NCBI GenBank assembly: GCA_050084985.1
Contig: JBITNC010000001.1
Span: 104,718,001-104,782,000 of the forward strand
Reading direction: 5' to 3'
Origin: Nageia nagi
Taxonomy: Eukaryota; Pinophyta
DNA length: 64,000 bases
This document shows positions 33,801 to 46,499 of this stretch, piece by piece. The notes beneath the pieces were generated by a model. That model made no database searches. It saw only the letters and a list, made by a program, of their open reading frames with translations, and was not told where the DNA came from. Both the position numbers and the translations under genes were made by a program. Each line of letters begins with the position of its first letter. The first letter of the stretch is position 1.

Positions 33801-36060
33801 ATTGACCTAGGCAGACTAGGACTAGTTGGAGATGGTTAGATTGGCTAGAGTGGTGAGGATACTCCCTATTATGGGATATACCTCCTACATGATCATTCTC
33901 AATAAGCATTTTCATCCAAATTAATGCATATTCTTATTCTTAATAGGGGAGATGATAGTGATGTTAGAGGATATTTATAGGATATTCAGACTCCTGGTAG
34001 ATAGAGAGATGATTATAGACACTAAAATATGTAAAGTGGAGGGTTTCTCATTGAACCCCTCTATAAGTATGGTTGACTCGAGTGTAGGGAGATCATGGCA
34101 ATTCTCTTGATATCATCATTTGTGTTACCAAATTCCTTGAGACCATGATTTCCATGGAACATGTTTAAGATCATCACATGCATGGGAAGGGATAACATAT
34201 TTTTTGCATGGGGATAAACCCTAATGGCATATATGTATAGGGACTTAGTGGTGGTAGATTGAGGGAGGAGAGTGGTGAGCACATCATTATTGCTCTAGGT
34301 GTGGGCCTAAGAGCACATTTAACTAAGGAGGTCAAATTCATTGCTAGTTGTAGTGCACAAACATGAGTTGACTAAAGATATCCCACCCATGATTAGATGG
34401 GAGCTCCCATATGTGAGGTGTTGGGAGCATGAATGGTAGAGTTAAACTAGGCATAATTACTTATGAGGTATGAATAGGTTGGTGTAGATAGATGCTCACA
34501 GGGTTACAACCCCAAGATATGATATGGAAACCCTATCTTGGTGGGCCCCACTAGGACAAGGAGGATATGCAATTAGTCCATACTATATAAATGAGACACA
34601 TCCAAGGTCAACATATGTGATATATCAAGATTTTTAGATTCAAGAGAGTGCAACAATAGCATGATTTGGTGCAAGATGTACCACCATATTCGGTGTTACA
34701 TGGTAAGATAAATAGGGAGGCCTTGATGAGGACTCAACTTATGTACATCAATTTGGATTTGATGCTAAATGCTTTAATAGTATGAGCCATAATGGATAAT
34801 GTGGTGATGATCCTATCATATGACACTTGGTGGTCTTCATAGAGGGATCAACTACCCAAGTGGATAATAGTAGCTAGGTAGGGCCTGAAACCCCTAGTAG
34901 ATCCATGAGGATGAGAGGGTAGAGTAGAGTAGGATGAGGATGCCACTTCCAAGGAGGGTGAGATGGAGGAGGAGGAGGACATCTAGGAGAAGGATGTACA
35001 TGACTAGGGGATACTTTAAGTTGACATATCATAATAGTTGGTGCAAGAGATGGAGCAGTAGGGAGAGGGGGTATCAGGTTTATAATCCTTGAGTGGCATC
35101 CCTAAAAGATCCTAGAGCCAAGATTAGTACAAATGATTGATGAGTATGTGACCTAGTATCAAGGAGAATGATATGATCTACTAATAATAATTATATGAGA
35201 TATAAGCATAGCTCATAATGAAGAAGGGGTGTGGAGCAGTATCGAAGAGCCAACTTACATCAAAGTAGGTGGCTAGGACCATGGCTAAGGGGAAACTAGG
35301 GGTTGTATAGGGATAGATAGGAGACCTATTAGGGGATATGCATATACTCCTAATAGTATTCATGATAGTAGCAAAAGACAAATACATGCTCAAAGTGCAG
35401 GTCAAGGGCTAGGCCCTAGTACAAAGGTCAACACATATATTAAGGAGCTACTGATTAGGATACGATGCACTTGAGAGTGGGATTTAGCTAATAGGGCTAT
35501 GCAAAAAGAGGCTCAAGTGATCAAGATCATGATAGGTTAGGTATGTTAACCCATTTAGGGAAGGTGAACCTACAACAATAGCTATAGTAGGCCCTAGATG
35601 ATTCATATCATGCTACATGAAGGTCCAAGCATGGTGTTACAAGCTGATAGAGGATGGACTAGTACTAATAGACCCAGAGGCCTTATGGATAGCATTGATA
35701 GCAAGAAGCATATCATAAAATATGGTCCAATCACAATAGAGTGAGGGGAACTTTGTGAGATAGCTAGCACCTAGCCAAAGGAGGGCTGTAGAGATAGCTA
35801 CAAAGGCTAAGATAGAGATAAGGGTAGAGATAAAACTAGGGACCAACATAGGATGGCATATGAGATGTTCCATATCATATGTCATCAATAGGTTATTTAA
35901 ATCACCTTCTTTAGGTGGATAAAGCAAGGTGACTAGAGAGAGTAGCCCATTAGGATCCCAAGTCGAGGGTCAGAGGGAGACCAGCACTCCCCCTAGTAAG
36001 CATAGGAGGCAAGATGATCCTACACCATATAAGCATGGGGATATAGAGATAGACATACCA
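33800..36060 (+). pseudogene. Plus-strand coding-like tract of unknown family
   Basis: The plus strand here has protein-like frames with modest interruption. Readable pieces include TQLMYINLDLMLNAL and DNVVMILSYDTWWSS (about 34,730-34,840), an acidic run EGEMEEEEDI (about 34,955-34,985), and near 35,640-35,900 LIEDGLVLIDPEALWIALIA and QRRAVEIATKAKIEIRVEIK. The frames change several times. The tract is followed by ATGGAT-type quasi-repeats (36,080-36,330) as after the antisense ORF of copy 2B, so it may be an older antisense-ORF region of a related element. I do not recognise the product. Confidence 0.35.
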
Positions 36061-37876
36061 TGCTATGTATATTTTTGGGTTTCATAGCTTGCATGATATT
36101 GGACATTTTTTAGACATTATATGTATATGCAGTACTTGTAGACATGTATATGTTTTTGTATATACAATGGATATTATGGATGTATATGATGTATGTATGG
36201 ATATTTGATTATGATTTTATATGATGGACATATTATTATGCTATGGATATTTATTGATGCATTTATGATATGATGTATGCATATGTGTATGGATGAACTC
36301 TTATGAATGAATGTATATAAAATGAACCCTAAATGCACACATATGATAATATAATGATAAATGGAATAAAATGAACTTGTATGTTTAACCACACAAGGAT
36401 AAGGAACACTAATGATAATCATTAATAGACCCTAATAAAAACATATAATAAAATAGCCAAATATAATCAAAAGGATTAACTTAGATAAAGTAAATGCAAT
36501 CAACACACATAAAAGATAAGAAAAATGAAGCTAAATGTAGATAAGATAAGAAAATGATAAACTAGATAATAAAATCATACAATGAACATAAATATAACCA
36601 ATATAATAATAAAATCAAATGATTAAAAGATAAATATATAATACCATTAATCATGACTTGAACTATTGATTTCACAAAACCCTAATGAACACAAGGTAAT
36701 GAACTTAACACTTAACAAAGAAATAATGAATTGTAAAGATAAAATATTTTTAAAAAGACCTAAATGATAAGAAAAGGCATGAATTGAATCCAAAATAATG
36801 ATAAATGAACATTTAAAATATCAATAAAATAAGTTGGTATGCTATGGAAGTTATGTCACAAAAGTGCATAAAATGAGGTTGGATGCATATAAAAAAGACT
36901 TCCCTAAGTAGTCAATTTATGCCAACTATCACAAACACAAATAAGAAAAATTTTGAGATTCTACCAAGATGCAATTGAAATGGGCCAAAATAATATAATT
37001 ATGAAATTAACACTTTTGAAAAACTGAAAAATTGCAAATTTTGATAAATAATAACTAGCAACCATGATGACAATTTCATGAAATAGCTTGATGATATGAT
37101 AGATGTTATTTTAGTCTAATAGCAAGATTAAATGGTTTTAAAAATAGATATCATTTAGCCTATTTTCAAAATTGAAATAGAAGGCTACTTGGCCAAGATG
37201 ATAACCCTTCAGTGCTCACTAAAAGTGCATTATTCCAAGTAGCCAGACAAATGGCTTGTGAAATTTAACCAAATGAGAGAATTAAACTATGAAACTTGAC
37301 CTATTGATTGAATTTAGATTGATAAGCTAGAAATTGATAATTTTAAAAATGGACACAATTTGCTATGTTTAAAATTGCAAAACCAAAGCCAACATTTTAA
37401 GGTACTTGATTTTAGGACCTTTGTTCCTAAACCAAAAAGGATGAAGAGATGGTTACAAAATGATCTGAAATGGTACGGTATGATATGATAGGACCTAATG
37501 AGGCATAATATGAATAATTTACAAGTCAATACCATAATGTGACATAGGTCAATATGCTAGGGTGACCATGTGCATGTGTGCAAAGGACCAAATTTAGACT
37601 TGAAATAAACAGTTGACATGTGATCCAAAATGAATGAAACTGACTTTCTAAGACCATCGATATGAACATGAGGTAAGAGAAATAAACCATTCACTAAACT
37701 AACATGGTTACACTAGCTTTCAAAAGCCAAATAAAATGTAATTTTGACAAAATGATAAAGTTACAAACATGATGAAACTGAAATCAAAGCAACAAAGATA
37801 CAAACTATAACAAATACGATATCAAAATAACTTAATGAAAGACAAACAATGATAAAATAAGTTGAAAATAACTTAA
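36061..37876. other. AT-rich non-coding block left of element 2B
   Basis: It begins with ATGGATATTATGGATGTATATGATG-type quasi-repeats (36,080-36,330), then AT-rich sequence to the 3' LTR of 2B. I see no gene. It may be the remaining end of the element that contains the 33,800-36,060 tract. Confidence 0.35.
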
Positions 37877-38704
37877 TATCATACTCAAAAGTAACCCTAT
37901 TAGAAAACAAGATAGGAAATGTCACAACCAACATTTTTATTTATTACTCTTGAGTAGACCTCAATGATAAAAATTATGAATCTATTTTGATTTGTTGCCT
38001 TGCAAAAAGGCTTTTTACAAAATAATATTTAGGCCTTTATAAACCTATTTTCAATGTTTGCAAGCCTTGAAAACTATCTTCTGAAACCTACAAAAAAATT
38101 GTATCTCTTTGTTCTCTTTAATTCCTTATGTATTTCTTTATTCAATTTTATTTCTCTACACCTATGGACCCTACACACATGTGAACATAAAAAACATTAA
38201 ACATACATGTTCATATCATTAAATAGGAAGAAAAATGAACATAAATAAAGCATGTAAGTACTACTTAACTCAGTAAACCTAGATGTGTTTTGATAGAGTA
38301 ACCTTGCATTCAAATTGGGTCCTTTTCTTCATTATAGAAGGCTTTATTTGTAGGTTTCAGAAATAGGTGAAGTTTTCAATTTTAAGACAAAAATCAAGAT
38401 AGAAAAGCCCATTTAACTTTTTCATGGCTATGATCCAAAGCTAGGATGCATGGAATGAATGATGAGTCATCTTTTATTCTTTTCTTTCTTCCTAAGATGT
38501 TGTAGGAGTTGCCATTTTTATTTTTCTTTTTCCAATTACAAAGTTGTTGGCTTCAAAGTATCGAACATTGGCATCTAGCCTAAGTCATTGATAATTGAAT
38601 TCAAATGCTAGAAATACACTTAACATAGTAAACTTTTTAATTTTGCTTTGATATTTTTATCTTCCTTCATCTATCAAAAGAAGGGTCATTTTTAGATGTC
38701 TACA
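37877..38704 (-). repeat. 3' LTR of family 2 copy 2B
   Basis: The LTR begins (plus view) TATCATACTCAAAA, a decayed TGTCATACTC as at 55,743, and ends TGTCTACA at 38,704 like the LTR of 2A. It contains GTCACAACCAACATTTTTATTTAT and CAAGCCTTGAAAACTATCTTC, also found at 55,790 and 55,930. Length is about 828 bp. No gene inside. Confidence 0.8.
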
Positions 38705-38718
38705 TTTTTCCCATTTTT
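38705..38718 (-). promoter_or_regulatory. Polypurine-like tract of 2B
   Basis: The minus strand reads AAAAATGGGAAAAA immediately before the LTR's TGTAGACA. Position and composition fit a plus-strand primer site, with one T. Confidence 0.55.
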
Positions 38719-38759
38719 GAATTATTTGCTAGTTTGTAAGTGAAGGATAATTCAAAAAC

Positions 38760-40480
38760 TTACTTTTTTAAAGGTGGGTACATTCAAGTTTCTTCATTTT
38801 TTTTTTACTTTAGTCAATGATTTGGATTAACTTATTCCTTATGAATAAGACAAATTTAATTTATTGAATTATAATTAAATTCATTTTTTGATATTTTTTA
38901 TTTGATACATTTTGAAATTAGTATGGCTGTATTATAAAAGTATAACTTATTGGTATCACTATATTGTGTATTATTTATGGAACATATGTGATGAGATGAT
39001 GTGTCATCTACATATGCCAAAGGTAGCATATGGTAAAGAAGTTTCCCTATCAATACAATTATTTTTATCATTCTATTTTTCATATTAGTAGTTAGGTTAC
39101 ATGATGATCTTACACAAAAGTGCATACAATGTCCTTACTCATATTCAATCCCCTTCTTCTTTTGCCTATCAAAAGAAGGAACATTTTTCAAATTTACAAT
39201 TACCCATAGGTTTTAGTTTTTTAAAACACTTAACCTTGGTCAAATAAATGAGGGACTTATTTCATTTTTCTTTGACACATGTTCAATTTTGTAGGATTTG
39301 ATTTTCTTTTTTCAACCTATGATATGAGGTGTTTGATGATAGTCTTTTTAATGTTACCTCACAAGGTACCCAAGGTGAACATTTTTTCATCCATATTCCT
39401 ATGTGAAAAGAAGGGTTTAAATTTTTTTTTTTCATTTTTATTGTAGACCTAAGCTAAACCTAAACTACAAGTAGGGCTTAAATATTTATATATTTTTTTG
39501 TTTTGGACCTAAGCTAAACCTAAACTACAAGGAGGGATTAAGTTTTTTATGTATTTTTTGTTATTTTAGTCATCATTATTTTGTTATTTTGATTGATTTT
39601 TTATTTTTATTTTTTTAAGGTGCAATTTTTTTAAGTCCTCTGACTTGTGTTTATGCTTGATTGATGATTAAAGTTGACCTAATCTCTATGAATAAGTCAT
39701 ATTTGATTGGTCAAATTATGATCAATTCATGTTTTAGTCACTTTTGCATTTTATCATATTTTGTAAACCATTGTTGTGTATAACAAAATAATGCTTGTAT
39801 CTATCTTGATACTATGTATTATTTGTGGTATGTACATTATGATGTTATGTCATCTACATATGTTGAAGTTAGTATGAGATAAATTATAGGTTTTTTATAT
39901 ACATTTGGTTTTATTTTGTTGGCTTTCATTCTGTCAGCTAGGGTACATGATGATCTTATGCAAAAGGTCATATCACATTTGTTAATCATGCTTGATTTTA
40001 GAATTTTAAACTATTCATGAAATTTGATTTATTTTAAACATGTGACTTAGGCCATTTTGACAAGTAAGAGTCTTGTTCATTTTTGTGTATTTTTTCACTT
40101 TCATCTTGATATGAACCTAAGCTAATCCTAAACTAGAAGGAGGTATTAAGTTTTTATTGATCACTTTCTTTTATAAAATTTTTGAATATTGTATTTTGAG
40201 TATGTTTATAATATTATGGATCACTAACAACTAGTTCAAATCATTGGCATCCCATGTAAATTGTCAATGTCTGCTATAAAATCATTAGTGTCTCAAGTCA
40301 CAATCAAAATAAAAAGATAAAGTGACCTATCATTTACTTATTTGTATTTTTGCTATTTTGAGTAGATCTAATTGACCTACCACACTTTCCACCATGGGTA
40401 ACCTATTTCTCATCCTATCACATTTCATGAGCCAATATACTATTGATGAGAAGACCAACTATCTGGAGGTAACCAATCAG
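38760..40480. repeat. Tandem repeat of about 848 bp in the family 2 3' region
   Basis: Two imperfect copies follow each other. GTATTATTT-TGG is at 38,968 and 39,816, GTCATCTACATATG follows about 35 bp later in both, and TACATGATGATCTTA is near 39,097 and 39,945. Each landmark gives an offset of about 848. Also present are ACCTAAGCTAAACCTAAACTA blocks at 39,447, 39,507 and (diverged) 40,114. The stretch has no coding frame and lies between the 3' LTR and the antisense ORF. Confidence 0.7.
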
Positions 40481-40749
40481 AGAGGAGGTAGGGTTTTAAA
40501 ATCCTCTTTTTAATTTATTATCAAATTTGTTATTTTTAGGGCCTATTTTAGAAATTTTCATCCTTAGGAGTAGTTATTTTAGCATTTAAACATTTTTAAA
40601 CCATTTAAAATTTTCATTTTGACCTATTTTTTAATGTTTTAAACTTTTTTGGGCACCTTGTTCATAGTTGCTAGCCAGGGTCAAAGGGTTTTAGAGTCAT
40701 TGACAACTTGATGACCTACCCTTTGGGTCATTGACATTTGGTCTCATAT

Positions 40750-42750
40750 TTTTTATTACTTAGTTAATTTTGCATTCTAGGTTCAAGCTATGTTTAATCC
40801 TAAGGGTCATTATCCCATCATCCTTCAAGAGGGTCATACTTTTCTTACTATAGAAAACCACATATTTCTTTGGAGTGTGGGTTTTGGCATTGGGCCCTAC
40901 ATGGGTTGCATCCACTAGGACTACTCTTATAGTAGCTTTGCTCGAGAGGTGGGACTCTATGTCATATACTTTTTATCTCCCAATAGTGGATATGACCATC
41001 ACTATGGAGGACATACACCATTTATACAAGGTACCCATTTAGAGTCAAAGGATTCATCATGTCATCAACCAAGATTAAATTAGACATGCCATCTACTATT
41101 TGTATAGGGTTGACCATATTGGTATGATTATGTTTGAGATTAGCTCAAGTGAGATCAAGTACCTTAGTATTGACATGATGATTAGTAGGGAAGAATTAGG
41201 TTCATATTTTTGATGGGGTGTATCTAGTGTTATGCATTACCTAATACTGATAATGATAAGTTTGCTTGGTCACTATTACTAGTAGTGGTTGATGATGTAG
41301 CATGGTACCATATTTGCTTGGGTTTCCCCTTTCTTGGAATAATGTTATAGGGAGCTATTCTTTTATTCTAAGGGTCACAAGACCTCATTAATGGTTATAG
41401 TTATGTTATAGGCATGGGTGTATGAGTAAATTATCATGGTACACCCTCATGGACTTCTTATTCCTAGTTTTATTTCTCATGTAGATTATCCCATGAGGAT
41501 CATGAGATGGAGGGAGGATTTCTACATCTATCCCATATATGGAGTTTATTATAATGTGGGGTTCTATCATGAAATGTTGAGTTAACTCATCCTTGAACAT
41601 GCTAGGTTTTTCCCCTATCACTTATATCCTATGTGGGATGAGCTAAAGGCTAATCTTTCTAGTAGTAGATAGGCGAGCATCTTGAGTAGTCTGTGGACCA
41701 ATATTTTGGATTATTTCCAATTTGAATGTATCATATGATAGTTTGAGCTCATGCAAGATATTCCTCCTAAGCCTATCAAATATTAAAGGGAGGGAACCCT
41801 TTCAATAGGGGGTCTTAAGCCCTTGGTGTATTCATAGCCTGATCCTAAGATGAACAAGATTGAATATGAGGAGATTAACATAGATTATATTGGAGTCATG
41901 AAGGTTTTGCTTCCTAGTGGTAGGTTGAGATGGAGGAGGTCAATGAGGGAAACCAAGGTCATTAGGTTAGTAGTGTGTGGAGAATCTTGGTGTGGGTCTT
42001 GGTGCAAAGGAAGAGCAAGATGTTAAGATGGCCTCTATGGAGGACCTACCTAAGATGGAGGTTCCAACTAAGGAGATTGGTATAAGTGAAGGAGTTACCA
42101 TGGAGGATAGACCAACTCTAGAGATTCAAATTCATGACTCATTATTGGGAGAGATTAAAGAGCTTAAGTTTTTATTTAGGTAATCATGCTCATTACTTAG
42201 CCAATCCTGATAGGATAATGAGTCTTTACATGCATATCTTCAATGACTATGTCATTCAGATGAAGATAGGTTGAGATACATAATAGAGATAGGTAGGACA
42301 TGGGCTATGGTGAAGTCATTATAGAAGTAGTAGGAAGGAGTTGAGGGTGTCATAGTTGGTATGGAGAGACACTCTTCCACCTTTATTAGGGATATTTGTA
42401 GGTATATGGATTACTATCAAGGGGTGTGGGTGTTCCTACTTTTAGGATTATTTTTGCTTCCTCCCCTAGGTTATATCCCTTTAAATATTAGTACTCTCCC
42501 ACATGCTACATCCAATGGGGCATAGAGGGTCTTATTGAAGGAGTGAGCTAAGGTAGGGATACAATGTCTCCTAATAGAATTTCTACCTCTACCTCATATC
42601 ATCATATGCTTGGTTCTTAAAATATTAGGGCTATTAGGTGAGAGAAGAATATTAGTATCCCATCAGTTTAGAGAGGTCAAGAGGTCAATGAGACCAATGT
42701 TTATGGTGGTGGTGATGGTATTGAGTATGAGAATGCCCCTACAGATTAAC
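40750..42750 (+). pseudogene. Antisense ORF of element 2B, function unknown
   Basis: The plus strand, opposite to gag-pol, holds a decayed but clearly protein-like frame. Readable pieces are NPKGHYPIILQEGHTFLTIE, HIFLWSVGFGIGPYMGC and GLYVIYFLSPNSGYDHHYGG near 40,795-41,020, and PHGLLIPSFISHVDYPMR and MRWREDFYIYPIYGVYYNVG with FYHEMLS near 41,440-41,585. Then come HARFFPYHLYPMWDELKANL and LWTNILDYFQFECII to about 41,735. From 41,977 an open stretch begins MENLGVGLGAKEEQDVKMAS, rich in Glu and Lys. Antisense ORFs downstream of integrase are known in some Tat-lineage plant elements. I do not recognise a domain. Stops and frame shifts occur about every 50-100 residues. Confidence 0.6.
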
Positions 42751-43860
42751 TATTAGTATCTTTTTTATGTTTTTTTGTTATTATTTTATTATATGATGTT
42801 GATGGATAATCTCTTATCAATGAATGATATATTATATTATTTTTTTTATCATGGTGATTATGATGAATATTTCATGGATGCCTAGGTGATGGAAATTTAT
42901 GATTATTATTTTTTGATATATATACACATGTGATGATAATTTTGTATACTTGTGTTTATTATGATGATTTGATGAGTCATTATTTTGATATTATCATGTG
43001 TTATGTTATTGATGATGATTCTAGGGTTATGTTTAATTTTAATAATGCATATCATGATGATGGATTATTGATGTTAATTTACATTGCATTGCATAGTATC
43101 TAATTTGTTGATGAATTAATGGTTCTCATATTATGTGATCATTTAATTTATTATAGATCATTATAATTACTTATTACATTTTGGATAATATTTTATTTAT
43201 AATAGTACAAAATTAGATATCATCATTTTTTCATTTTTATTGGCTATTTATACACATGGGATAACATAGATATGTAAAATCATATGAATGGTATGGACAA
43301 AAATATGGATATATGTATGAATGTATAATGCTATGGATGCATACATATGGATAAGTGAATATGGATGAATGGCATAACTATTTGAATGTCAAACATAACA
43401 ATTTAGTTAACCTACCAAGATTATAATAATAATGAGATATATGTATTATGGAATGGAATGAACATATAATGTAATAAATAAGTGTAATAAATAATATATC
43501 CACAATAATTTCATCAAATAATCCTTCATTTCAATTTCATTTACTAAGGATGATATAAAACAAAATTATGATACACTTAAGTTTATTATGAACTTGTATT
43601 TGTGCAATGATGTTAATTTCCTTTTCTTAATGCTTGTCAATTTAATTTTTTAAAAGCATAAAATATGTAAGCTAATTCATCTATTTGAAATATCTAGAGT
43701 TCCATTGTAAAGACTAGACATGTCACCTCTCCATAACTTAGATCTCACTTTCAAATAGGCATTCATACCCCCAATGAATACTAAACCCTATATATCATTA
43801 CAACCTTGCTCTATTATCAATCAGATGTTTTTATAATAATTTGTTTTAGTCATCTTCTAC
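42751..43860. other. AT-rich tract with ATGGAT-type quasi-repeats (2B)
   Basis: No gene is visible. From about 43,250 to 43,420 it consists of variants of GGATACATATGGATAAG and ATGAATGTAT. The stretch 43,470-43,640 aligns with 18,000-18,160 in copy 2A. This is presumably the intergenic region between the converging antisense ORF and ORF-B. Confidence 0.5.
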
Positions 43861-43869
43861 CTATACATA

Positions 43870-44430
43870 ATGGATTCCAATTTAAGTGAGGGTTTGCAAT
43901 AGATAATTATGGGAGATGGGATAAAAATGATAATGATTATGAATAGTATGGTCAACCATCTAATGTGTGGCATGGTGAGTCATAGACATAAAAAACATGA
44001 AGTCCTAATAAAAAATATTTATAAATATTACATGGGAAATGGTAAGTTTATCAAAAGAATTTGGAGGATGCAAGGATGGTTTTCCATATAATTTAACAAG
44101 TTTGAAAATAAATGGATTGACATATGCATTAATCATAATCCTCCATATGAAGTCTAGTCTAGAAAGTAGGCTAATGAGATTTTGAAGAAACTCTTCATTA
44201 GGTATGTCATAAATCACACAAGCTCTCCAACATGGCCCATAATCAATATACATGCTCATCCAAAAAGGAATAACTAAGAATATTGTAAGCATGATCAGAT
44301 CTATCTAATAGACTCAATAATATTTTCATAGATAAAATATTATTTTGAACACCAACAAGTAAATCAAAAAAGCAATTTATGTCTATGTTTAATGATAGGA
44401 CCTAACTCTCTATATGGTCACTTAGAAATG
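43870..44430 (-). pseudogene. Family 2 extra sense ORF-B remnant (copy 2B), function unknown
   Basis: The 95-residue open stretch 44,005-44,292 begins MLTIFLVIPFWMSMYIDYGP and continues CWRACVIYDIPNEEFLQNLI and SLLSRLDFIWRIMINAYVNP. Copy 2A has the same protein at 18,430-18,960. The matching CVIYDIPN-EF and FIWRIMI blocks, and the HPP/HPKE region that follows, show a once-translated sequence. No known domain recognised. It lies between ORF-A and the antisense ORF. Confidence 0.6.
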
Positions 44431-44929
44431 TACATGAAAAACATGGGATGTAAAGGGAAGATAATTCCCAAGTAGTAGATGGAATATTATATGGATAGGC
44501 TACCTTCTAACTAGTAGGTCTCAAAACATAATGAGGATGACTTGTGATGCTTGTTTTTGGAATATAATCAGCCACCTACAATCATTTTATGAAAATTTTA
44601 GAAATTGTATAAGGTTTTCTAAAGACACAACACATATATAAAGTTTTTATTTGCATGTAGATAATTAATATGCAAAGATCAAGAAGTATATATACAACAC
44701 ACACATATGTAGAAGATACATTTTTTTATATTTTATCAATGTTTTTGTTATTTTTTATGTTATTTCATTTTTATATGTTCATTATATATGGTTCATTATA
44801 ATGTAAAGTGATTCACAACCTTTGAATGATGCTGGTAAATAGTTTTCTTATGAATAATCTAATTTCTATGATTCAAAAAGTAATAGTAAGGAGGGGTCAA
44901 TCAACCGTGAAGAGGAACTATCATAGAAT

Positions 44930-46350
44930 AAATCATTGAGAATGAATGGGATATGAAATGAGTGGTGGGATTGATAGTTTAGGTTTTGGCTTAAAATTCT
45001 TGGTAACTCTCTTAGGTTCCATAGAGAAAGTTAAATCTTTAGTATGTACTTTAGGAAGCATAAAAAAGGAAGGTATGTATGTAGGATGTAGTGATATGGG
45101 AGGTGGTGGAATCAGTGGTAATGGAGGAGTCCATATTGGTAAATATGGAATGAGGATCCTCATAGAAATACCAAAATTTATATTATTAATGATGTTGGAA
45201 CAGTGCTCTTGGACAATATGTTGAATTCATTTTTTATTATCTAGATGTTGACTAATTCTCTCAAATCATATTTTAATGTTCAAATGATTATTCACACAGC
45301 AATTATATTACTAAATAATGAAAATAATCATATATAATTTCATTCCTTGAAACGTATGGTGTAAGGTATGAAAAAATACTTGATCAAAAATAACTGAAGC
45401 CAAAATAAGAGGATGTTCCATAAATTTGATATGAATATCTTCCACATAATCTATCACAATTTTGGGTTTATCATAAGGCCAATGTAGATGAAAATGTTGT
45501 AATAAAATCATCTCATATTATTGTTCCATCCACATTTCTTATTCCTTTACTTCAATTTTAACCTTTAAACCTTTTATTTTTACTTCCCATGTATTTGATG
45601 TACAATTTTGAAAATATTGCATGGCTATTTCCAATTGCACTTATTTAGGTAAATCAAGGAAATGTGCCATAAGTGTGGAAGGAGTTTTTCAAAGTAATTG
45701 CATGTAGACATATCCTCTATATATATCCATAAAATGTTTCCCAATGTAGTTAAACTAAACATGAATTTATTTAGGGGATTCTAACCTTTTTGTTGTTACT
45801 ATTTCCTCTAAATGATCATAAGACAAAAGTGGGATAAATCTTGATTTTACTCAGTAAAATCATTTATTTATAGTTATTTTGACTCTTTTTTATTTCTTAG
45901 TTCTAGGAACAAATGAAGGAGAAAAATCATAATTGACTTTTGATGACACAAGTCTCCTATAAGATGATTCATCCAAGTCATGATTGGATGTAAGCTTTAT
46001 GGATCTTGAGATGCAACTTCTAAGACCCAATCATTAAAAGTGTAGTCAAGTATGAGTTTGGGTGCTATAGTAGGCCAATACAAGCATAATAAATTTATTT
46101 TCTATACTTGATCATAATAATTATAAAAACCTTGGACATACATGGCCCTATTAGGTAAATTTTAAGATTTTCTCCTTTAACATAGATTTTCCAACAATTA
46201 AATATACTTGGACAATGCCTCAAAATTAGATCCCTTTGTATGTCAATGGGTAATCAAATAACATTTCATACTCCTTGAAAAGTTAATTATGTGAGTTTGG
46301 ATATGGCTCTATCTCCTAAATATCTAGACTTCTCAAACCATGGTTCTTTC
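44930..46350 (-). pseudogene. Family 2 extra sense ORF-A remnant (copy 2B), function unknown
   Basis: Broken minus frames from about 46,350 give YLGDRAI, INLLCLYWPTIAPKLILDYT, then SPSTLMAHFLDLPK-type and TWEVKIKGLKVKIEVKE. An open stretch at 45,311-45,511 follows (ILLQHFHLHWPYDKPKIVID and YVEDIHIKFMEHPL), then a proline-rich part at 44,933-45,163 (IWTPPLPLIPPPPISLHPTY). The same order occurs in copy 2A at 19,300-20,770 (LHWPYERPRILLNCIDH, ISLTSLIPPP). The proline-rich C-terminal part suggests a disordered tail. No known domain recognised. Confidence 0.6.
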
Positions 46351-46499
46351 TTTATTTCTTCTCTTTCTAGTGGCATGTGAACACTCTTGATTCTTTTGGT
46401 TTCCATCTATTAATTTAATTTATTTTTAATATTTAATTGTAAAGCTTTTACTTTTTTATATAAATATTTTCAATATATACATAAATAAAACAAATTAAT

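Noticed and set aside
36174-36422. Minus-strand ORF of 82 codons rich in Ile, His and Tyr
   Set aside because: It is a translation of the ATGGAT-type quasi-repeat and has low complexity.
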